NCBI RefSeq assembly: GCF_040655735.1
Contig: NZ_JBFAKK010000003.1
Span: 496,001-560,000 of the forward strand
Direction: 5' to 3'
Length of the DNA stretch: 64,000 bases
Source: Phytomonospora sp040655735
GTDB taxonomy: Bacteria > Actinomycetota > Actinomycetes > Mycobacteriales > Micromonosporaceae
The notes below the pieces were generated by a model. That model worked only from the letters and a program-made list of their open reading frames with translations, did not search any database and had not been told where the DNA came from. How positions within the stretch are numbered: position 1 is the first letter of the stretch; every line of letters begins with the position of its first letter. Shown here piece after piece: positions 27,973-36,521 of the stretch. The translations under genes and the position numbers were made by a program.

Positions 27973-29232
27973 TCAGGTGACGCGGCCGGGCTTGGCGTCG
28001 AAGGACAGGTGCCGCTCGTCGGCGACCAGGTCGCGCAGGCGCGACAGTCCGGTGTGGACGTCGGTGAAGCTCGTGTAGAGCGGTGCCAGGCCGAGGCGCA
28101 CGCGGTCGGGCGTCCGGTAGTCGGGCACGACCTTCGCCTCGCGCATGGCCTGCGCGATGCGCCAGGCGTCGGGGTGGTGGACGGTGACGTGCCCGCCGCG
28201 GCGCTCGTCCTCGGCCGGTGTGGACACCGAGAAGCCGAGCGGGACGAGCCACGACTCGGCGAGGCGCAGCGCGTACGAGGTCAGCAGCGTCGACTTCGCG
28301 CGGATCGCGGCCATGCCGGCCTCGGCGATGATCCGCGCGCCCTCGCGAACGGCCGTCACGCCCAGTACCGGCGGCGTGCCGACCTGGAAGCGCTCGACGC
28401 CGTCGGCCGGGTCGTAGTCGGCGCCCATCGCGAACTGCTCGCGCTGCCCGAACCAGCCCCAGATCGGCTGCCGCAGCGAGCGCTGCAGGTCCTCGCGCAC
28501 GTACAGGAAGGCCGGGGCGCCCGGTCCGCCGTTGATGTACTTGTAGGTGCAGCCGACGGCGAGGTCGACGTCGGCGTCGTCGAGCGCGACGGGGACCGCG
28601 CCGGCCGAGTGGCACAGGTCCCACAGGGTCAGTACGCCCGCGCGGTGGGCGGTGGCGGTGATCGACGCCATGTCGGCGATCGCGCCCGAGCGGTAGGACA
28701 CGTGCGAGAGGCACAGCAGCGCGCCCCGCTCGTCGACCGCCTCGGCGACGGCGGCGGCGTCGACGCCCTTGTCCAGGTCGGTGCGGATGGTGCGAAGCTC
28801 CAGGCCGCGCTGGGCGGCCAGGCCCTGGAGGATGTAGCGGTCGGTGGGGAAGTTGTCGTCGTCGGTGATGATCACCGAGCGGTGCGGGACGGCGTCGAGG
28901 GCGGCCGCGGCGAGCTTGTAGAGATTGACGCTCGTCGAATCCGAGACGATCACCTCACCCGCCCGCGCGCCGACGATCTCGGTCGCGATCAGGTCGCCGG
29001 TCTCGCGCGCGAGGTCGATCCAGTGGTCCCACGCGCCGATCAGCTCGCCGCTCCACTCCTCGTCGACGACCCGCCGGATCGCCTCCCGGGTGGCCTTCGG
29101 GGTGCGCCCGAGGGAGTTGCCGTCCAGGTAGATCACATCGGGGTCGCCGATGACGAAGCGCTCCCGGAAGGGCGCCAGCGGGTCGGCCGCGTCGAGCCCG
29201 GCCGCCTCGTCGAGGGGATGATCGATCGCCAT
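27973..29232 (-). CDS. kynU: kynureninase
   Basis: A 419-residue PLP enzyme of fold type I, the usual kynureninase length. YLDGNSLGRTPKATREA near the N-terminus, DSTSVNLYKLAAAAL, SHVSYRSGAIADM, LWDLCHSAGAVPV and the Lys-bearing AVGCTYKYINGGPGAPAFLYV, then the substrate-side motif WGWFGQREQF and RFQVGTPPVL. It cleaves L-kynurenine to anthranilate plus alanine in tryptophan catabolism, or for anthranilate-derived metabolites. No tryptophan 2,3-dioxygenase or kynurenine formamidase is adjacent here. Divergent from the ctaJ-like gene. Confidence 0.95.
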   Translation of the reverse strand: MAIDHPLDEAAGLDAADPLAPFRERFVIGDPDVIYLDGNSLGRTPKATREAIRRVVDEEWSGELIGAWDHWIDLARETGDLIATEIVGARAGEVIVSDSTSVNLYKLAAAALDAVPHRSVIITDDDNFPTDRYILQGLAAQRGLELRTIRTDLDKGVDAAAVAEAVDERGALLCLSHVSYRSGAIADMASITATAHRAGVLTLWDLCHSAGAVPVALDDADVDLAVGCTYKYINGGPGAPAFLYVREDLQRSLRQPIWGWFGQREQFAMGADYDPADGVERFQVGTPPVLGVTAVREGARIIAEAGMAAIRAKSTLLTSYALRLAESWLVPLGFSVSTPAEDERRGGHVTVHHPDAWRIAQAMREAKVVPDYRTPDRVRLGLAPLYTSFTDVHTGLSRLRDLVADERHLSFDAKPGRVT

Positions 29233-29333
29233 GACGAATATGAGAGCAGATCCCCACCCTGCCGATGTTGGCGAGGCGCCTTCGATTACGGTTAGCTCGG
29301 CAGTTTGGACAATCCATCATCGTCGAGGCCCAC

Positions 29334-29645
29334 ATGACAGCCCTTGAAGCAGTGCTGGTTTTCGCCGGCATCCCACTCGCAGTGGTCCTGATCGTGGTCG
29401 GGCTGGTCTACGGCCCGAGCACCGGCTCGAAGTCGCGCCGGTACCGTCCGGGACGCCCGTTCACGTTCACCCCGGTGTGGTTCCTGGCCCGCCCGGAGGA
29501 GATGTCCCTGGCCAGCGCGGGCACCGACATGGCCCCCGCGAGCGTGAAGGCGCTGTCCTCGGGTGCGACCGCGCACGCCGAGGACCAGGAACTGACCGGT
29601 CTGGTCAGCGCGACCGTCAAGGGAGGCGCAAGTGGCAGCTGGTGA
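29334..29645 (+). CDS. ctaJ: small single-pass membrane protein, CtaJ-like cytochrome aa3 oxidase subunit
   Basis: A 103-residue protein from the ATG at 29334 (MTALEAVLVF); a GAGG box lies 8 bases upstream. One N-terminal transmembrane helix (~residues 4-27) is followed by YGPSTGSKSRRYRPGRPFTFTPVWFLARPEE, a short segment conserved in actinobacterial proteins called CtaJ, an accessory subunit of the aa3 oxidase in mycobacterial supercomplex structures. The M. smegmatis gene is, from memory, also next to a DUF5130 gene and near pepN and glbO, as here. The name rests on this recall and is moderately sure. Confidence 0.6.
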   Translation: MTALEAVLVFAGIPLAVVLIVVGLVYGPSTGSKSRRYRPGRPFTFTPVWFLARPEEMSLASAGTDMAPASVKALSSGATAHAEDQELTGLVSATVKGGASGSW

Positions 29646-30057
29646 ACTCGCCGTCCGCGAGGAGACGCACGCGGCTCCCTCCGCGGCCCGCCCGGACGTG
29701 CTCGACGGTCCTTTCACGACCCGTCAGCTCCTCCGCATCGACGAGGCCCTCCGCCTCGCCGAGCGCACCGCCGAGACTCTGACGTTCAGCGTCTACGTCG
29801 GCCCCCTGCACGAGCCGACCACCGGTGCGGCCCGCAAGCTCCACGACCAGCTTCCCTCGCCCGCCGACTCGGTGCTCATCGCCGTGTCGCCCGAGCAGCG
29901 CAAGCTGGAGATCGTCACCGGCACGCAGGCCGTGAAGCTGATCCCGGACCGCTCGGCGGCTCTGGCGGCCCTGTCGATGACCGCCGCCTTCGGTGGCGGC
30001 GACCTGGCCGGCGGCATCGTCACCGGTCTGCGCATGCTCGCCGACCAGGCCAGCTAG
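29632..30057 (+). CDS. DUF5130 (TPM-domain-like) protein
   Basis: A 141-residue protein; GTG at 29632 with GGAGG 6 bases upstream, overlapping the end of the ctaJ-like gene by 14 bases, so the two are translationally linked. Residues ~30-140: FTTRQLLRIDEALRLAERTAETLTFSVYVG ... LLIAVSPEQRKLEIVTGTQAVKL type pattern of the TPM-like DUF5130 family (TPM domains occur in photosystem II repair proteins). No signal peptide. Function unknown; the M. tuberculosis relative appears to be Rv2468c, from memory. The link with a cytochrome oxidase subunit gene hints at respiratory assembly or repair, which is inference. Confidence 0.75.
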   Translation: MAAGELAVREETHAAPSAARPDVLDGPFTTRQLLRIDEALRLAERTAETLTFSVYVGPLHEPTTGAARKLHDQLPSPADSVLIAVSPEQRKLEIVTGTQAVKLIPDRSAALAALSMTAAFGGGDLAGGIVTGLRMLADQAS

Positions 30058-30072
30058 CACGACTTTCACGTG

Positions 30073-30103
30073 CGGCCCCGGTTCGGTTCCCGAGCCGGGG
30101 CCG
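30073..30103. terminator. terminator hairpin between convergent genes
   Basis: CGGCCCCGG (30073-30081) pairs with CCGGGGCCG (30095-30103). It lies between the DUF5130 gene and the convergent response-regulator gene. Confidence 0.6.
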
Positions 30104-30112
30104 TTCGCCGTC

Positions 30113-30751
30113 TCAGTCGACGAGTCCCGACTCCCACGCCCACGCGGCGGTCTCCACCCGGTTGCGGCACCCGAGTTTGCGCTGCACGCTGCCGAGGTGC
30201 GTCTTGACCGTCGACAGCGAGATGTGCAGCTGCGCGGCGATCTCGTGGTTGGTGCGGCCGCGCGCGACCAGGCGCACCAGGTCGAGTTCCCGGTCGGTGA
30301 TCGGCAGCTCCGCGACGCGCTTGCGCGGCGCCGTGAGCTGCTCCAGCAGCCGGACGGTGATCGCCGGGGAGATCATCGCGTCACCGGCCGCGGCGGCGCG
30401 CACGGCCTCGATCAGCAGCGCCGGACCGCTGTCCTTGAGCAGGAAACCGCACGCCCCACCCCGCAGCGCGCTGTAGACGTACTCGTCGTGGTCGAAGGTC
30501 GTCACGATGATGACCCGCAGCGGACCGGCCACGTCCGGACCCGCGACCAGCCGCGTCGCCTCCAGCCCGTCGAGGCGGGGCATGCGGATGTCGAAGAGGC
30601 ACACGTCGGGTCGGAGCCTGCGCGCCAGCTCCACCGCCTCCACCCCGTCGGAGGCCTCCCCGACGACCTCCATGTCCGGCTGCGCGTTGAGGATCATCGC
30701 GAAACCGGTGCGCACCATCTGCTGGTCGTCGGCGATCAGAACCTTGATCAT
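30113..30751 (-). CDS. NarL/FixJ-type response regulator
   Basis: A 212-residue regulator from the ATG at 30751 (MIKVLIADD), whose ATG overlaps the stop of the kinase gene (ATGA). The receiver domain has the acidic pair ADDQQMVRTG, the phospho-acceptor Asp in CLFDIRMPRLDG, Thr in VTTFD and Lys in FLLKDSG. The C-terminal LuxR-type HTH reads LPITDRELDLVRLVARGRTNHEIAAQLHISLSTVKTHLGSVQRKLG. It pairs with the histidine kinase encoded directly upstream. Likely target: the divergent ABC transporter operon. Confidence 0.93.
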   Translation of the reverse strand: MIKVLIADDQQMVRTGFAMILNAQPDMEVVGEASDGVEAVELARRLRPDVCLFDIRMPRLDGLEATRLVAGPDVAGPLRVIIVTTFDHDEYVYSALRGGACGFLLKDSGPALLIEAVRAAAAGDAMISPAITVRLLEQLTAPRKRVAELPITDRELDLVRLVARGRTNHEIAAQLHISLSTVKTHLGSVQRKLGCRNRVETAAWAWESGLVD

Positions 30752-31935
30752 GAGCGTGATTGTCCCGCAGTCGGCCCGAGCGGAAGGACGGCGGCCACGC
30801 GCCACCCGCCGTCGTCCTGGTGACCGGCCACAAGGGACCCGCCCAGCGCGTCGGCGCGCTCGCGCATGCCGGTCAGCCCGAAGCCTCCCGACGGCGTCCG
30901 TGCACGCCACCGAGTCGTCTCCGCGCCGTCGTCGACGACCTCGACCCGCACCGCCCCGTCCATGGGAAGCAGCCGCACGACCACCCGCGTCACGTCCTGC
31001 CCGTGCTTGCGCACGTTCGTCAGCGCCTCGGTCACCAGCCGGTTGACCGTCGAGGCGACCGCGTAGGGCAGGCCCTCGCGGCGCACGTCCGGGCTGATCT
31101 CCAGGCTCACCGGCGGGCCGACCTTCCCGTACTCGCCGACCAGCCGCTCCAGTTCGTCGAGGCTCTCCGCCGGCGCGGTCGTCGCCGCCTCCTCCGAACG
31201 CAGCACCCCGACCAGGCGCCGCATCGACGACAGCGCCTCGACGCCGCTTCGCTCGATGTCGCCGAACATCCGCTCGTAGGCGTCGCGGTCCGGCTCGGTC
31301 GTTCCCGCCAGGAACCGCGCCGCCTGGGCCTGCACGACGATGCCGGTGATGTGGTGGGCGACGAAGTCGTGCAGGTCGCGCGCCAGTTCCAGGCGCTCAC
31401 CGCGCTTGGCGTCCTCGGTGCGGCGGCGGCGTTCGGCGTCGACGCTGCGCAGGTACACGCCGGCCGCGAGGCACACCGAGGACCAGCCGAGGACGAGGAC
31501 CATGAAGAACACCAGCGAGGGGCCGGTGAACTCCCGCAGGGGCACCGCGACGGCCGCTCCGGCGACCACGGCGGCGTAGGCGACGACCACCGAGCGGTCG
31601 AGTTCGCGGACGACGAGGGTCAGCAGGACCGGCAGCAGGCAGATCTCGGTGATGCTGCGGCTGCCTATGCCGTCGGCGGCCACGGCCATGATCAGCGTGG
31701 CGGCCGCCGAGACGATGACCGCTACAGGCGCCCAGATCCGCAGCGGGCGCAGCCAGACGGTCACCAGGACGGTCACCGCGCCGCTACCGGTGACCAGCAG
31801 GTCCCATGGGAGCGCGGCCGGGGAACTCAGGTCGACCAGGAGCAGGACGCCGCCGATCCCGGTCGCGCACAGGCGCAGCAGGACGCCCGCGCAGGAGTGG
31901 ATGCGGGGGGCCGCGCTTCGGAGTTCGCCGATCAC
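30748..31935 (-). CDS. sensor histidine kinase (HisKA_3 / NarL-partner family)
   Basis: A membrane kinase of ~395 residues using GTG at 31935 (VIGELRSAAP); an in-frame ATG at 32001 would add 22 residues but crowds the divergent promoter. About five to six transmembrane segments in the first ~180 residues and no large extracellular loop, so it senses within the membrane. Phospho-acceptor His in ARDLHDFVAHHITGIV, then the ATPase domain: VTEALTNVRKHG (N box), VEVVDDGAE, GGFGLTGMRERADALGG. The stop overlaps the response-regulator start. Such intramembrane-sensing kinases often control a neighbouring ABC transporter. Confidence 0.88.
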   Translation of the reverse strand: MIGELRSAAPRIHSCAGVLLRLCATGIGGVLLLVDLSSPAALPWDLLVTGSGAVTVLVTVWLRPLRIWAPVAVIVSAAATLIMAVAADGIGSRSITEICLLPVLLTLVVRELDRSVVVAYAAVVAGAAVAVPLREFTGPSLVFFMVLVLGWSSVCLAAGVYLRSVDAERRRRTEDAKRGERLELARDLHDFVAHHITGIVVQAQAARFLAGTTEPDRDAYERMFGDIERSGVEALSSMRRLVGVLRSEEAATTAPAESLDELERLVGEYGKVGPPVSLEISPDVRREGLPYAVASTVNRLVTEALTNVRKHGQDVTRVVVRLLPMDGAVRVEVVDDGAETTRWRARTPSGGFGLTGMRERADALGGSLVAGHQDDGGWRVAAVLPLGPTAGQSRS

Positions 31936-32052
31936 AAGCCCGAGGCTACGTGCCGTGCCGGAGACCGCATCGAACTTTCGGCCGAGGCCGGGCGCGCACA
32001 ACCGGTCCGCGGTCCGATGCCGTGACCTGGGCCCACGCCGCAGTCTCTAGGC

Positions 32053-32196
32053 ATGACGGCTTTCTTCCACATCCTCATCCCGGTCATGGTCCTGCTGGGG
32101 GTGGTCGCCTTCGTCGGCGGCGGCCTCCTGCTTCCCTTGTTCGAGATCGCCGAAGAGCGCGACGCGAAGGCCCTGGCGCGCAAGGAGACCCGGTGA
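32053..32196 (+). CDS. 47-residue single-pass membrane protein
   Basis: A short ORF reading MTAFFHILIPVMVLLGVV, then a Gly-rich helix and a charged tail ending LARKETR. One hydrophobic helix spans residues ~5-28 and the C-terminus is basic, so it is a small integral membrane protein with the tail in the cytoplasm. Its stop overlaps the GTG start of the ABC ATPase gene, the same coupling seen through the rest of the operon. Divergent from the two-component genes. A transporter-associated or sensing micropeptide is possible; function unknown. Confidence 0.6.
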   Translation: MTAFFHILIPVMVLLGVVAFVGGGLLLPLFEIAEERDAKALARKETR

Positions 32197-32999
32197 ACTC
32201 CGCGCCGGCCGTGCTGGCCGGTTCGGGTCTGGTCAAACGCTTCGGTACCACCACGGCCCTGGCGGGAGTCGACTTCCAGGTCGCCCGCGCCGAGTCGGTG
32301 GCGATCATGGGCCCCTCCGGCTCGGGCAAGTCGACCCTGCTGCATTGCCTCGCGGGAATCCTCGGACCCGACGAGGGCCGCGTGACGCTCGACGGCAAGC
32401 GCATCGACGACCTCGGCGAGGCCGGCCGCAGCGTGCTGCGGAGAACCCGCTTCGGTTTCGTCTTCCAGTTCGGCCAGCTCCTGCCCGAACTCCCGTCGGT
32501 CGAGAACGTCGCGCTGCCCCTGATGCTCGACGGGGTGCCGCGACGCATCGCCGTCACGCGCGCCGCCGAGTGGTTCGCCCCGCTCGGCCTCGGCGGACTC
32601 GAACAGCGCCGCCCCGGCGAACTCTCCGGCGGCCAGGCACAGCGGGTGGCGATCGCGCGGGCACTGATCAGCGAACCCGCGGTCGTTTTCGCCGACGAGC
32701 CGACCGGCTCGCTCGACCAGACGACCGGCGCCGACACCCTGCGGCTGCTCACCGAGTCCACCCGCAAACAGGGCGCCTGCCTCGTCATGGTCACCCACGA
32801 CCCCACGGTCGCCGCCGCCTGCGACCGTGTCGTGGAGGTCCGCGACGGGCTCATCCGCGGCGGTGCGAGCGCCGCGCCCCCGCGCTCCGCCCCCACCGCC
32901 CGCCCGGCAATCGCCTTCTCCCCCGGAAACGTCCCCACCGGACCCGCACCGGCCGCCCCGGGCGTCCGGCACGACGAACACGGAGCCCGCCAGTGGTGA
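32193..32999 (+). CDS. ABC transporter ATP-binding protein (MacB/LolD type)
   Basis: A 268-residue ATPase with GTG start at 32193 overlapping the stop of the small ORF. Walker A GPSGSGKST, Q-loop FVFQFGQLLPELPSVENV, signature LSGGQAQRVAIARAL, Walker B VVFADEPTGSLD, switch His in VTHDPT. The type that pairs with FtsX-like permeases such as MacB and BceB. The last ~45 residues are Pro/Ala-rich. It overlaps the permease start (GTGA). Under probable control of the divergent two-component system; may export or sense cell-envelope-active compounds. Confidence 0.93.
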   Translation: MNSAPAVLAGSGLVKRFGTTTALAGVDFQVARAESVAIMGPSGSGKSTLLHCLAGILGPDEGRVTLDGKRIDDLGEAGRSVLRRTRFGFVFQFGQLLPELPSVENVALPLMLDGVPRRIAVTRAAEWFAPLGLGGLEQRRPGELSGGQAQRVAIARALISEPAVVFADEPTGSLDQTTGADTLRLLTESTRKQGACLVMVTHDPTVAAACDRVVEVRDGLIRGGASAAPPRSAPTARPAIAFSPGNVPTGPAPAAPGVRHDEHGARQW

Positions 33000-34942
33000 A
33001 GTCCTTCGCGATCAGCCTCCGCCTCCTGCGCGGCGCCGGACGCCACGGCCTGCTCGGCACGCTCCTCACCGTCGTCGCCGTCGCGGTCTCCACGATGCTG
33101 CTCCTGGCGGCCCTGGCCGCCAACGGCGCCTTCGCCGCGCGAGCCGAACGGGCCGCCTGGCAGACCCCCTCGCCGACCTCGCCGGAGTCGGCGACGGCCG
33201 TGCAGTCCACCAGCGTGGAGTACTTCCAGGACAAGCCGGTGACGGTCATCCGCCTGGCGGCGCTCGACCCGGCGGCACCCGTCCCGCCCGGACTGCCCGC
33301 CTTCCCGAAACCCGGCGAGTTCTACGCCTCACCCGACCTGACCGGCCTGCTCGCCTCCACCCCCGCCGACCAGCTCGCCGACCGCTTCCCCGCCCGCACC
33401 GGCGGCCTGGACCGCTCGGTGCTCGCCGCGCCCGGGCAGCTCGTCGCGGTCCTCGGACTGGAGGCCGCCGACCCCTTCCTGACCGTCCCGGACGGAGCCC
33501 CGGTCGACCCCGGCACCGTGCCCACCCACATCGCCGACTTCGGCGGCGCGCCCTCCCTCGACACCGTCATCTACGACCTGCTGCTCAAGATGGCCACCGC
33601 GATGGTCGTGGCGCCGCTGCTCATCTTCGGCGCGGCCGCCGCGCGCCTGACGGTCGCCCGGCGCGACACCAGGCTGGCCGCCCTGCGGCTGATCGGCGCG
33701 ACACCGGGCCAGGTCGTCTCCATGACCGTCGCCGAGGCCGTGCTCACCGCCGTCATCGGCGCGGTCCTCGGCGCCCTGGTCTACCTGGCCGGCTTCGCCG
33801 GACTCGCGCAGATCCCCATGCAGGGCCAGACCTGGTTCACCTCCGACCTGTGGGTCGGCCTGCCCTGGCTGCTCGCCGTGCTGGCCGCCGTGCCCGTCCT
33901 GACCGGCGTCAGCGCGGCCATCGGGCTGCGCCGGGTCGTCGTCAGCCCTCTCGGCGTCGCCCAACGGCAGACACCGCCCGGCCTGCGCGCCATCCGGCTC
34001 GTCGCGCTCGCCGCGGCCCTGATCGCCGCCTCCTTCGTGACGGCCGGGACCGGCGCCATGATGGTGATGATCGTGCTCGGCGCGGTCTTCCTCGCCATCA
34101 ACCTCGTGGGGCCGTGGGTCGTCGGGATCATCGGCCGCATCAGCGCCGCCTTCGCGCGCGGACCCGCGCGACTGCTCGCCGCCCGACGCCTCGTCGACGA
34201 CCCGCGCGCCGCCTGGCGCACGGTCGCCGGGGTCGCGCTGACCGGTTTCGTGGCCGGTTTCGTGGGTCTGCTGAGCCCGGCAACGCTTGAGACCACCGAC
34301 AGCGACCGGACCGTCCTGAGCCTGCGGGCCGAGGACGCGTCCGCCGTGGACGACGTGACGGCCGTGCTCGCCGCGAAGGGGATCGACGGGGGCGTCGAGG
34401 TGGCCGAGTCGGGGAAGGACTACGCCTACATCGCCGTGACCGTCGCCGACGACCCCGCCACGGTCGACCGCGCGAAGGCGGCGCTGACCGGCGTGGTCCC
34501 GGGGCAGGCCCCGATCGCCGACTCCGACCAGGCCGCCGAGGGGCGGATCCTGCTCGGCGACGTCCAGGTCGGGGTGCGGATCGTGCTGATCGTGTCCTTC
34601 CTGGTCGCCATCGCCAGCGCGGGGATCGCCAGCGCGTCCTCGGTGCTCGACCGCAGGCGCACCTACGGCCTGCTGCGACTGGCGGGGACGCCGCTGAAGG
34701 TGCTCAACCATGCCAGGGCCATCGAGACCCGCATCCCGCTGCTCGTCATGGGCGGTGGCGCGATCCTCGTGGGCATCTTCTGCGGAGTCCCCTTCGCGGC
34801 GGCGGGCGCGTTCAGTCCTTCGGGACTGATCACCCTGGCGACCTGCGTGGTCCTCGGCTTCGGCGGGGTGGTCGCGGCCAGCGCGCTGAGCAGGCCGCTG
34901 CTCGACTCGGTGACCTCCAGCCCGACTCCGAGCCCGGACTAG
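32996..34942 (+). CDS. FtsX-like ABC transporter permease
   Basis: A 648-residue permease, GTG start at 32996 overlapping the ATPase stop. One transmembrane helix near the N-terminus (~residues 18-42), an extracytoplasmic loop of ~150 residues, then groups of helices at ~200-330 and ~350-400, a second extracellular stretch at ~430-510, and closing helices to ~640. FtsX-type loops such as ARRDTRLAALRLIGATPGQV and LDRRRTYGLLRLAGTPLKVLNHARAIE mark the two halves. It forms the membrane part of the ABC system whose ATPase precedes it. Confidence 0.9.
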   Translation: MKSFAISLRLLRGAGRHGLLGTLLTVVAVAVSTMLLLAALAANGAFAARAERAAWQTPSPTSPESATAVQSTSVEYFQDKPVTVIRLAALDPAAPVPPGLPAFPKPGEFYASPDLTGLLASTPADQLADRFPARTGGLDRSVLAAPGQLVAVLGLEAADPFLTVPDGAPVDPGTVPTHIADFGGAPSLDTVIYDLLLKMATAMVVAPLLIFGAAAARLTVARRDTRLAALRLIGATPGQVVSMTVAEAVLTAVIGAVLGALVYLAGFAGLAQIPMQGQTWFTSDLWVGLPWLLAVLAAVPVLTGVSAAIGLRRVVVSPLGVAQRQTPPGLRAIRLVALAAALIAASFVTAGTGAMMVMIVLGAVFLAINLVGPWVVGIIGRISAAFARGPARLLAARRLVDDPRAAWRTVAGVALTGFVAGFVGLLSPATLETTDSDRTVLSLRAEDASAVDDVTAVLAAKGIDGGVEVAESGKDYAYIAVTVADDPATVDRAKAALTGVVPGQAPIADSDQAAEGRILLGDVQVGVRIVLIVSFLVAIASAGIASASSVLDRRRTYGLLRLAGTPLKVLNHARAIETRIPLLVMGGGAILVGIFCGVPFAAAGAFSPSGLITLATCVVLGFGGVVAASALSRPLLDSVTSSPTPSPD

Positions 34943-34983
34943 CCGACGCGCCGGCCGCCCGGCGGCTCGCGTCCGCCGGGCGG

Positions 34984-35151
34984 CTAGGGCGTGTCCGGGT
35001 GATCACTGCGGGGCTGCGGCGGACTCGTTCTCCCCCTGGCGGCACCGTTCCTTCGCCCAGGTACAACACCGGTACCAGGGCGCAAGAACGGCTTGCCAGA
35101 AGAAAAACGAGCCTCGCCTCGCACCCACAAGATCACCAGGACACACCCTAG
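34984..35151. mobile_element. MITE-like element with 21-bp terminal inverted repeats
   Basis: The left end (34984-35004, CTAGGGCGTGTCC...GGTGATC) and the right end (35131-35151) are inverted copies with 19 of 21 positions matching. Total length is 168 bp with no coding capacity, and both ends carry CTAG, a likely target or duplicated site. This is the layout of a non-autonomous transposon derived from an insertion sequence. It occupies most of the gap between the permease gene and the next lipoprotein gene, and its right CTAG supplies that gene's stop codon. Confidence 0.65.
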
Positions 35152-35696
35152 TCCACGATGAACCAGTTCCCGTCCTGGTAGGACAGGGTGTAGTCGCCGA
35201 GGTCGCTCTGGCCGAACTCCACGTTGGCGACCACGGCCTCGACCGGGACCTCGACCTTCCCGTTCGGGCTCATCACGAGCTTCGAGGTGTCGACCGTCGC
35301 GGTCCGCAGGGCCGCCGACTGCTCCTCGCTGATCATGCCGAGGACGACCCCGAAGGTGCTCTTGCACGGTCCGAGCCCGTCCTCCTGCGCCTTCTCGGCG
35401 GCGGGTCCGGCGATCTCGCAGACGGTGTCGAGGTCACCGGCGCCCAGGGCGTGCAGGTAGTCCTCGAAGCGGGCGGCGGCCCCCTCCTTCGTCTTCGGGA
35501 CGGCCGTCGGGTCGGGGGCCGTCGACGAGGAGGGGTCCTGCGGCGCCGACACGGAGGCCGAGGGACCGTCCGACGGCGTGTCGAGCGCCGGCGTCTTCTC
35601 TTCGCCGCAGGCGCTGAGGGCCAGCAGGCCCGCCATCGCCAGGGCGGCCAGCATGACCGGAGCGGTGGTCGCGGATCGGGACGGGCGGCGCTTCAT
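35148..35696 (-). CDS. secreted lipoprotein of unknown function
   Basis: A 182-residue protein, ATG preceded by GGAGGAG. Signal peptide of ~29 residues (MLAALAMAGLLALSAC), lipobox LALSAC. A Ser/Pro/Asp-rich linker (~residues 32-70) leads to a ~110-residue domain with two Cys (TVCEIAG and GPCKSTFG) that resembles a small NTF2/DUF4878-like lipoprotein domain, which is tentative. The stop codon TAG lies inside the terminal CTAG of the adjacent MITE-like element, so the native end may have been altered by the insertion. Confidence 0.7.
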   Translation of the reverse strand: MKRRPSRSATTAPVMLAALAMAGLLALSACGEEKTPALDTPSDGPSASVSAPQDPSSSTAPDPTAVPKTKEGAAARFEDYLHALGAGDLDTVCEIAGPAAEKAQEDGLGPCKSTFGVVLGMISEEQSAALRTATVDTSKLVMSPNGKVEVPVEAVVANVEFGQSDLGDYTLSYQDGNWFIVD

Positions 35697-35732
35697 CGGT
35701 CTCCTCCGTGAACGTGTGGGAACCGACGCAGG

Positions 35733-36521
35733 CTACCGGCCGCGGGCAATCGCCCCAGGTGCCGCGATCGCGACGGTCACGAAGAGGGTCAGCGACGCGA
35801 AGAACGGGCCCGCCGCGAGGTGGTCGAGGAACGCCCGGCCCTCGGCCGCGCTCAGGTACCCGGCCTCGACCGCGCGGCCGGTGACGCGGCGAAATCCCAG
35901 GATCTCGTCGGCCGCGCCGGCATCGCGGAAGATCGAGGTCACCGGCAGGACCAACGCGACCTCGAAGCCCGCACCGGCGGCCAGCCTCGCCAGCCGCCGC
36001 CCGATCACCGCGTTGCGGACCACCCGCTCGGCGACGAAGCGCGTGTAGGCCCGCGCGATCTCGGGGGAGGGATGGTCGACGGCGAGGGTCTCCCAGTCGG
36101 GCTCGCCCATCACCAGGCGGCCGCCCGGACGCAGGATCCGGCGTGCCTCGGCGAGCGCCCGCGATGGCTCGGCGACGTGCTGGAGGACCCGGTCGGTGCG
36201 GACACGGTCGACGGTGGCGGTACCGAAGGGCAGGTCGTGGACGTCGCCGATCACGACCTCCACATCCGGCAGCGCCCGGACGCGCTCGGCGGCCGGGCCG
36301 GCCATCGACGGGTCGTGGTCGATCCCGTAGACGCGGGCGGCGCGGGCCATCGCCGCCAGGTCGGTGCCGGGGCCGCAGCCGAGGTCGACGACGGTGTGCC
36401 CCGGACCGATCTCCAGGGCGTCGAGCAGCAGCGGCTTGTAGGCGCGACCGGACTCCGAGGCCGCGGCCCGGTCGAGGTAGCCGACGCGGTCGGGCACGGT
36501 GGCCTCGAAGATCGCTGTCAT
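35733..36521 (-). CDS. class I SAM-dependent methyltransferase
   Basis: A 262-residue methyltransferase; ATG at 36521 overlaps the stop of the PepN-like gene (ATGA). Motif I VVDLGCGPGTDLAAMA, motif II acid DHDP, then VVIGDVHDLPFG and RILRPGGRLVMGEPDWET, the pattern of UbiE/COQ5-like small-molecule methyltransferases. The C-terminal hydrophobic stretch FFASLTLFVTVAIAAP may be a lid or membrane association. Substrate unknown. Co-transcription with an aminopeptidase has no obvious metabolic meaning. Confidence 0.88.
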   Translation of the reverse strand: MTAIFEATVPDRVGYLDRAAASESGRAYKPLLLDALEIGPGHTVVDLGCGPGTDLAAMARAARVYGIDHDPSMAGPAAERVRALPDVEVVIGDVHDLPFGTATVDRVRTDRVLQHVAEPSRALAEARRILRPGGRLVMGEPDWETLAVDHPSPEIARAYTRFVAERVVRNAVIGRRLARLAAGAGFEVALVLPVTSIFRDAGAADEILGFRRVTGRAVEAGYLSAAEGRAFLDHLAAGPFFASLTLFVTVAIAAPGAIARGR

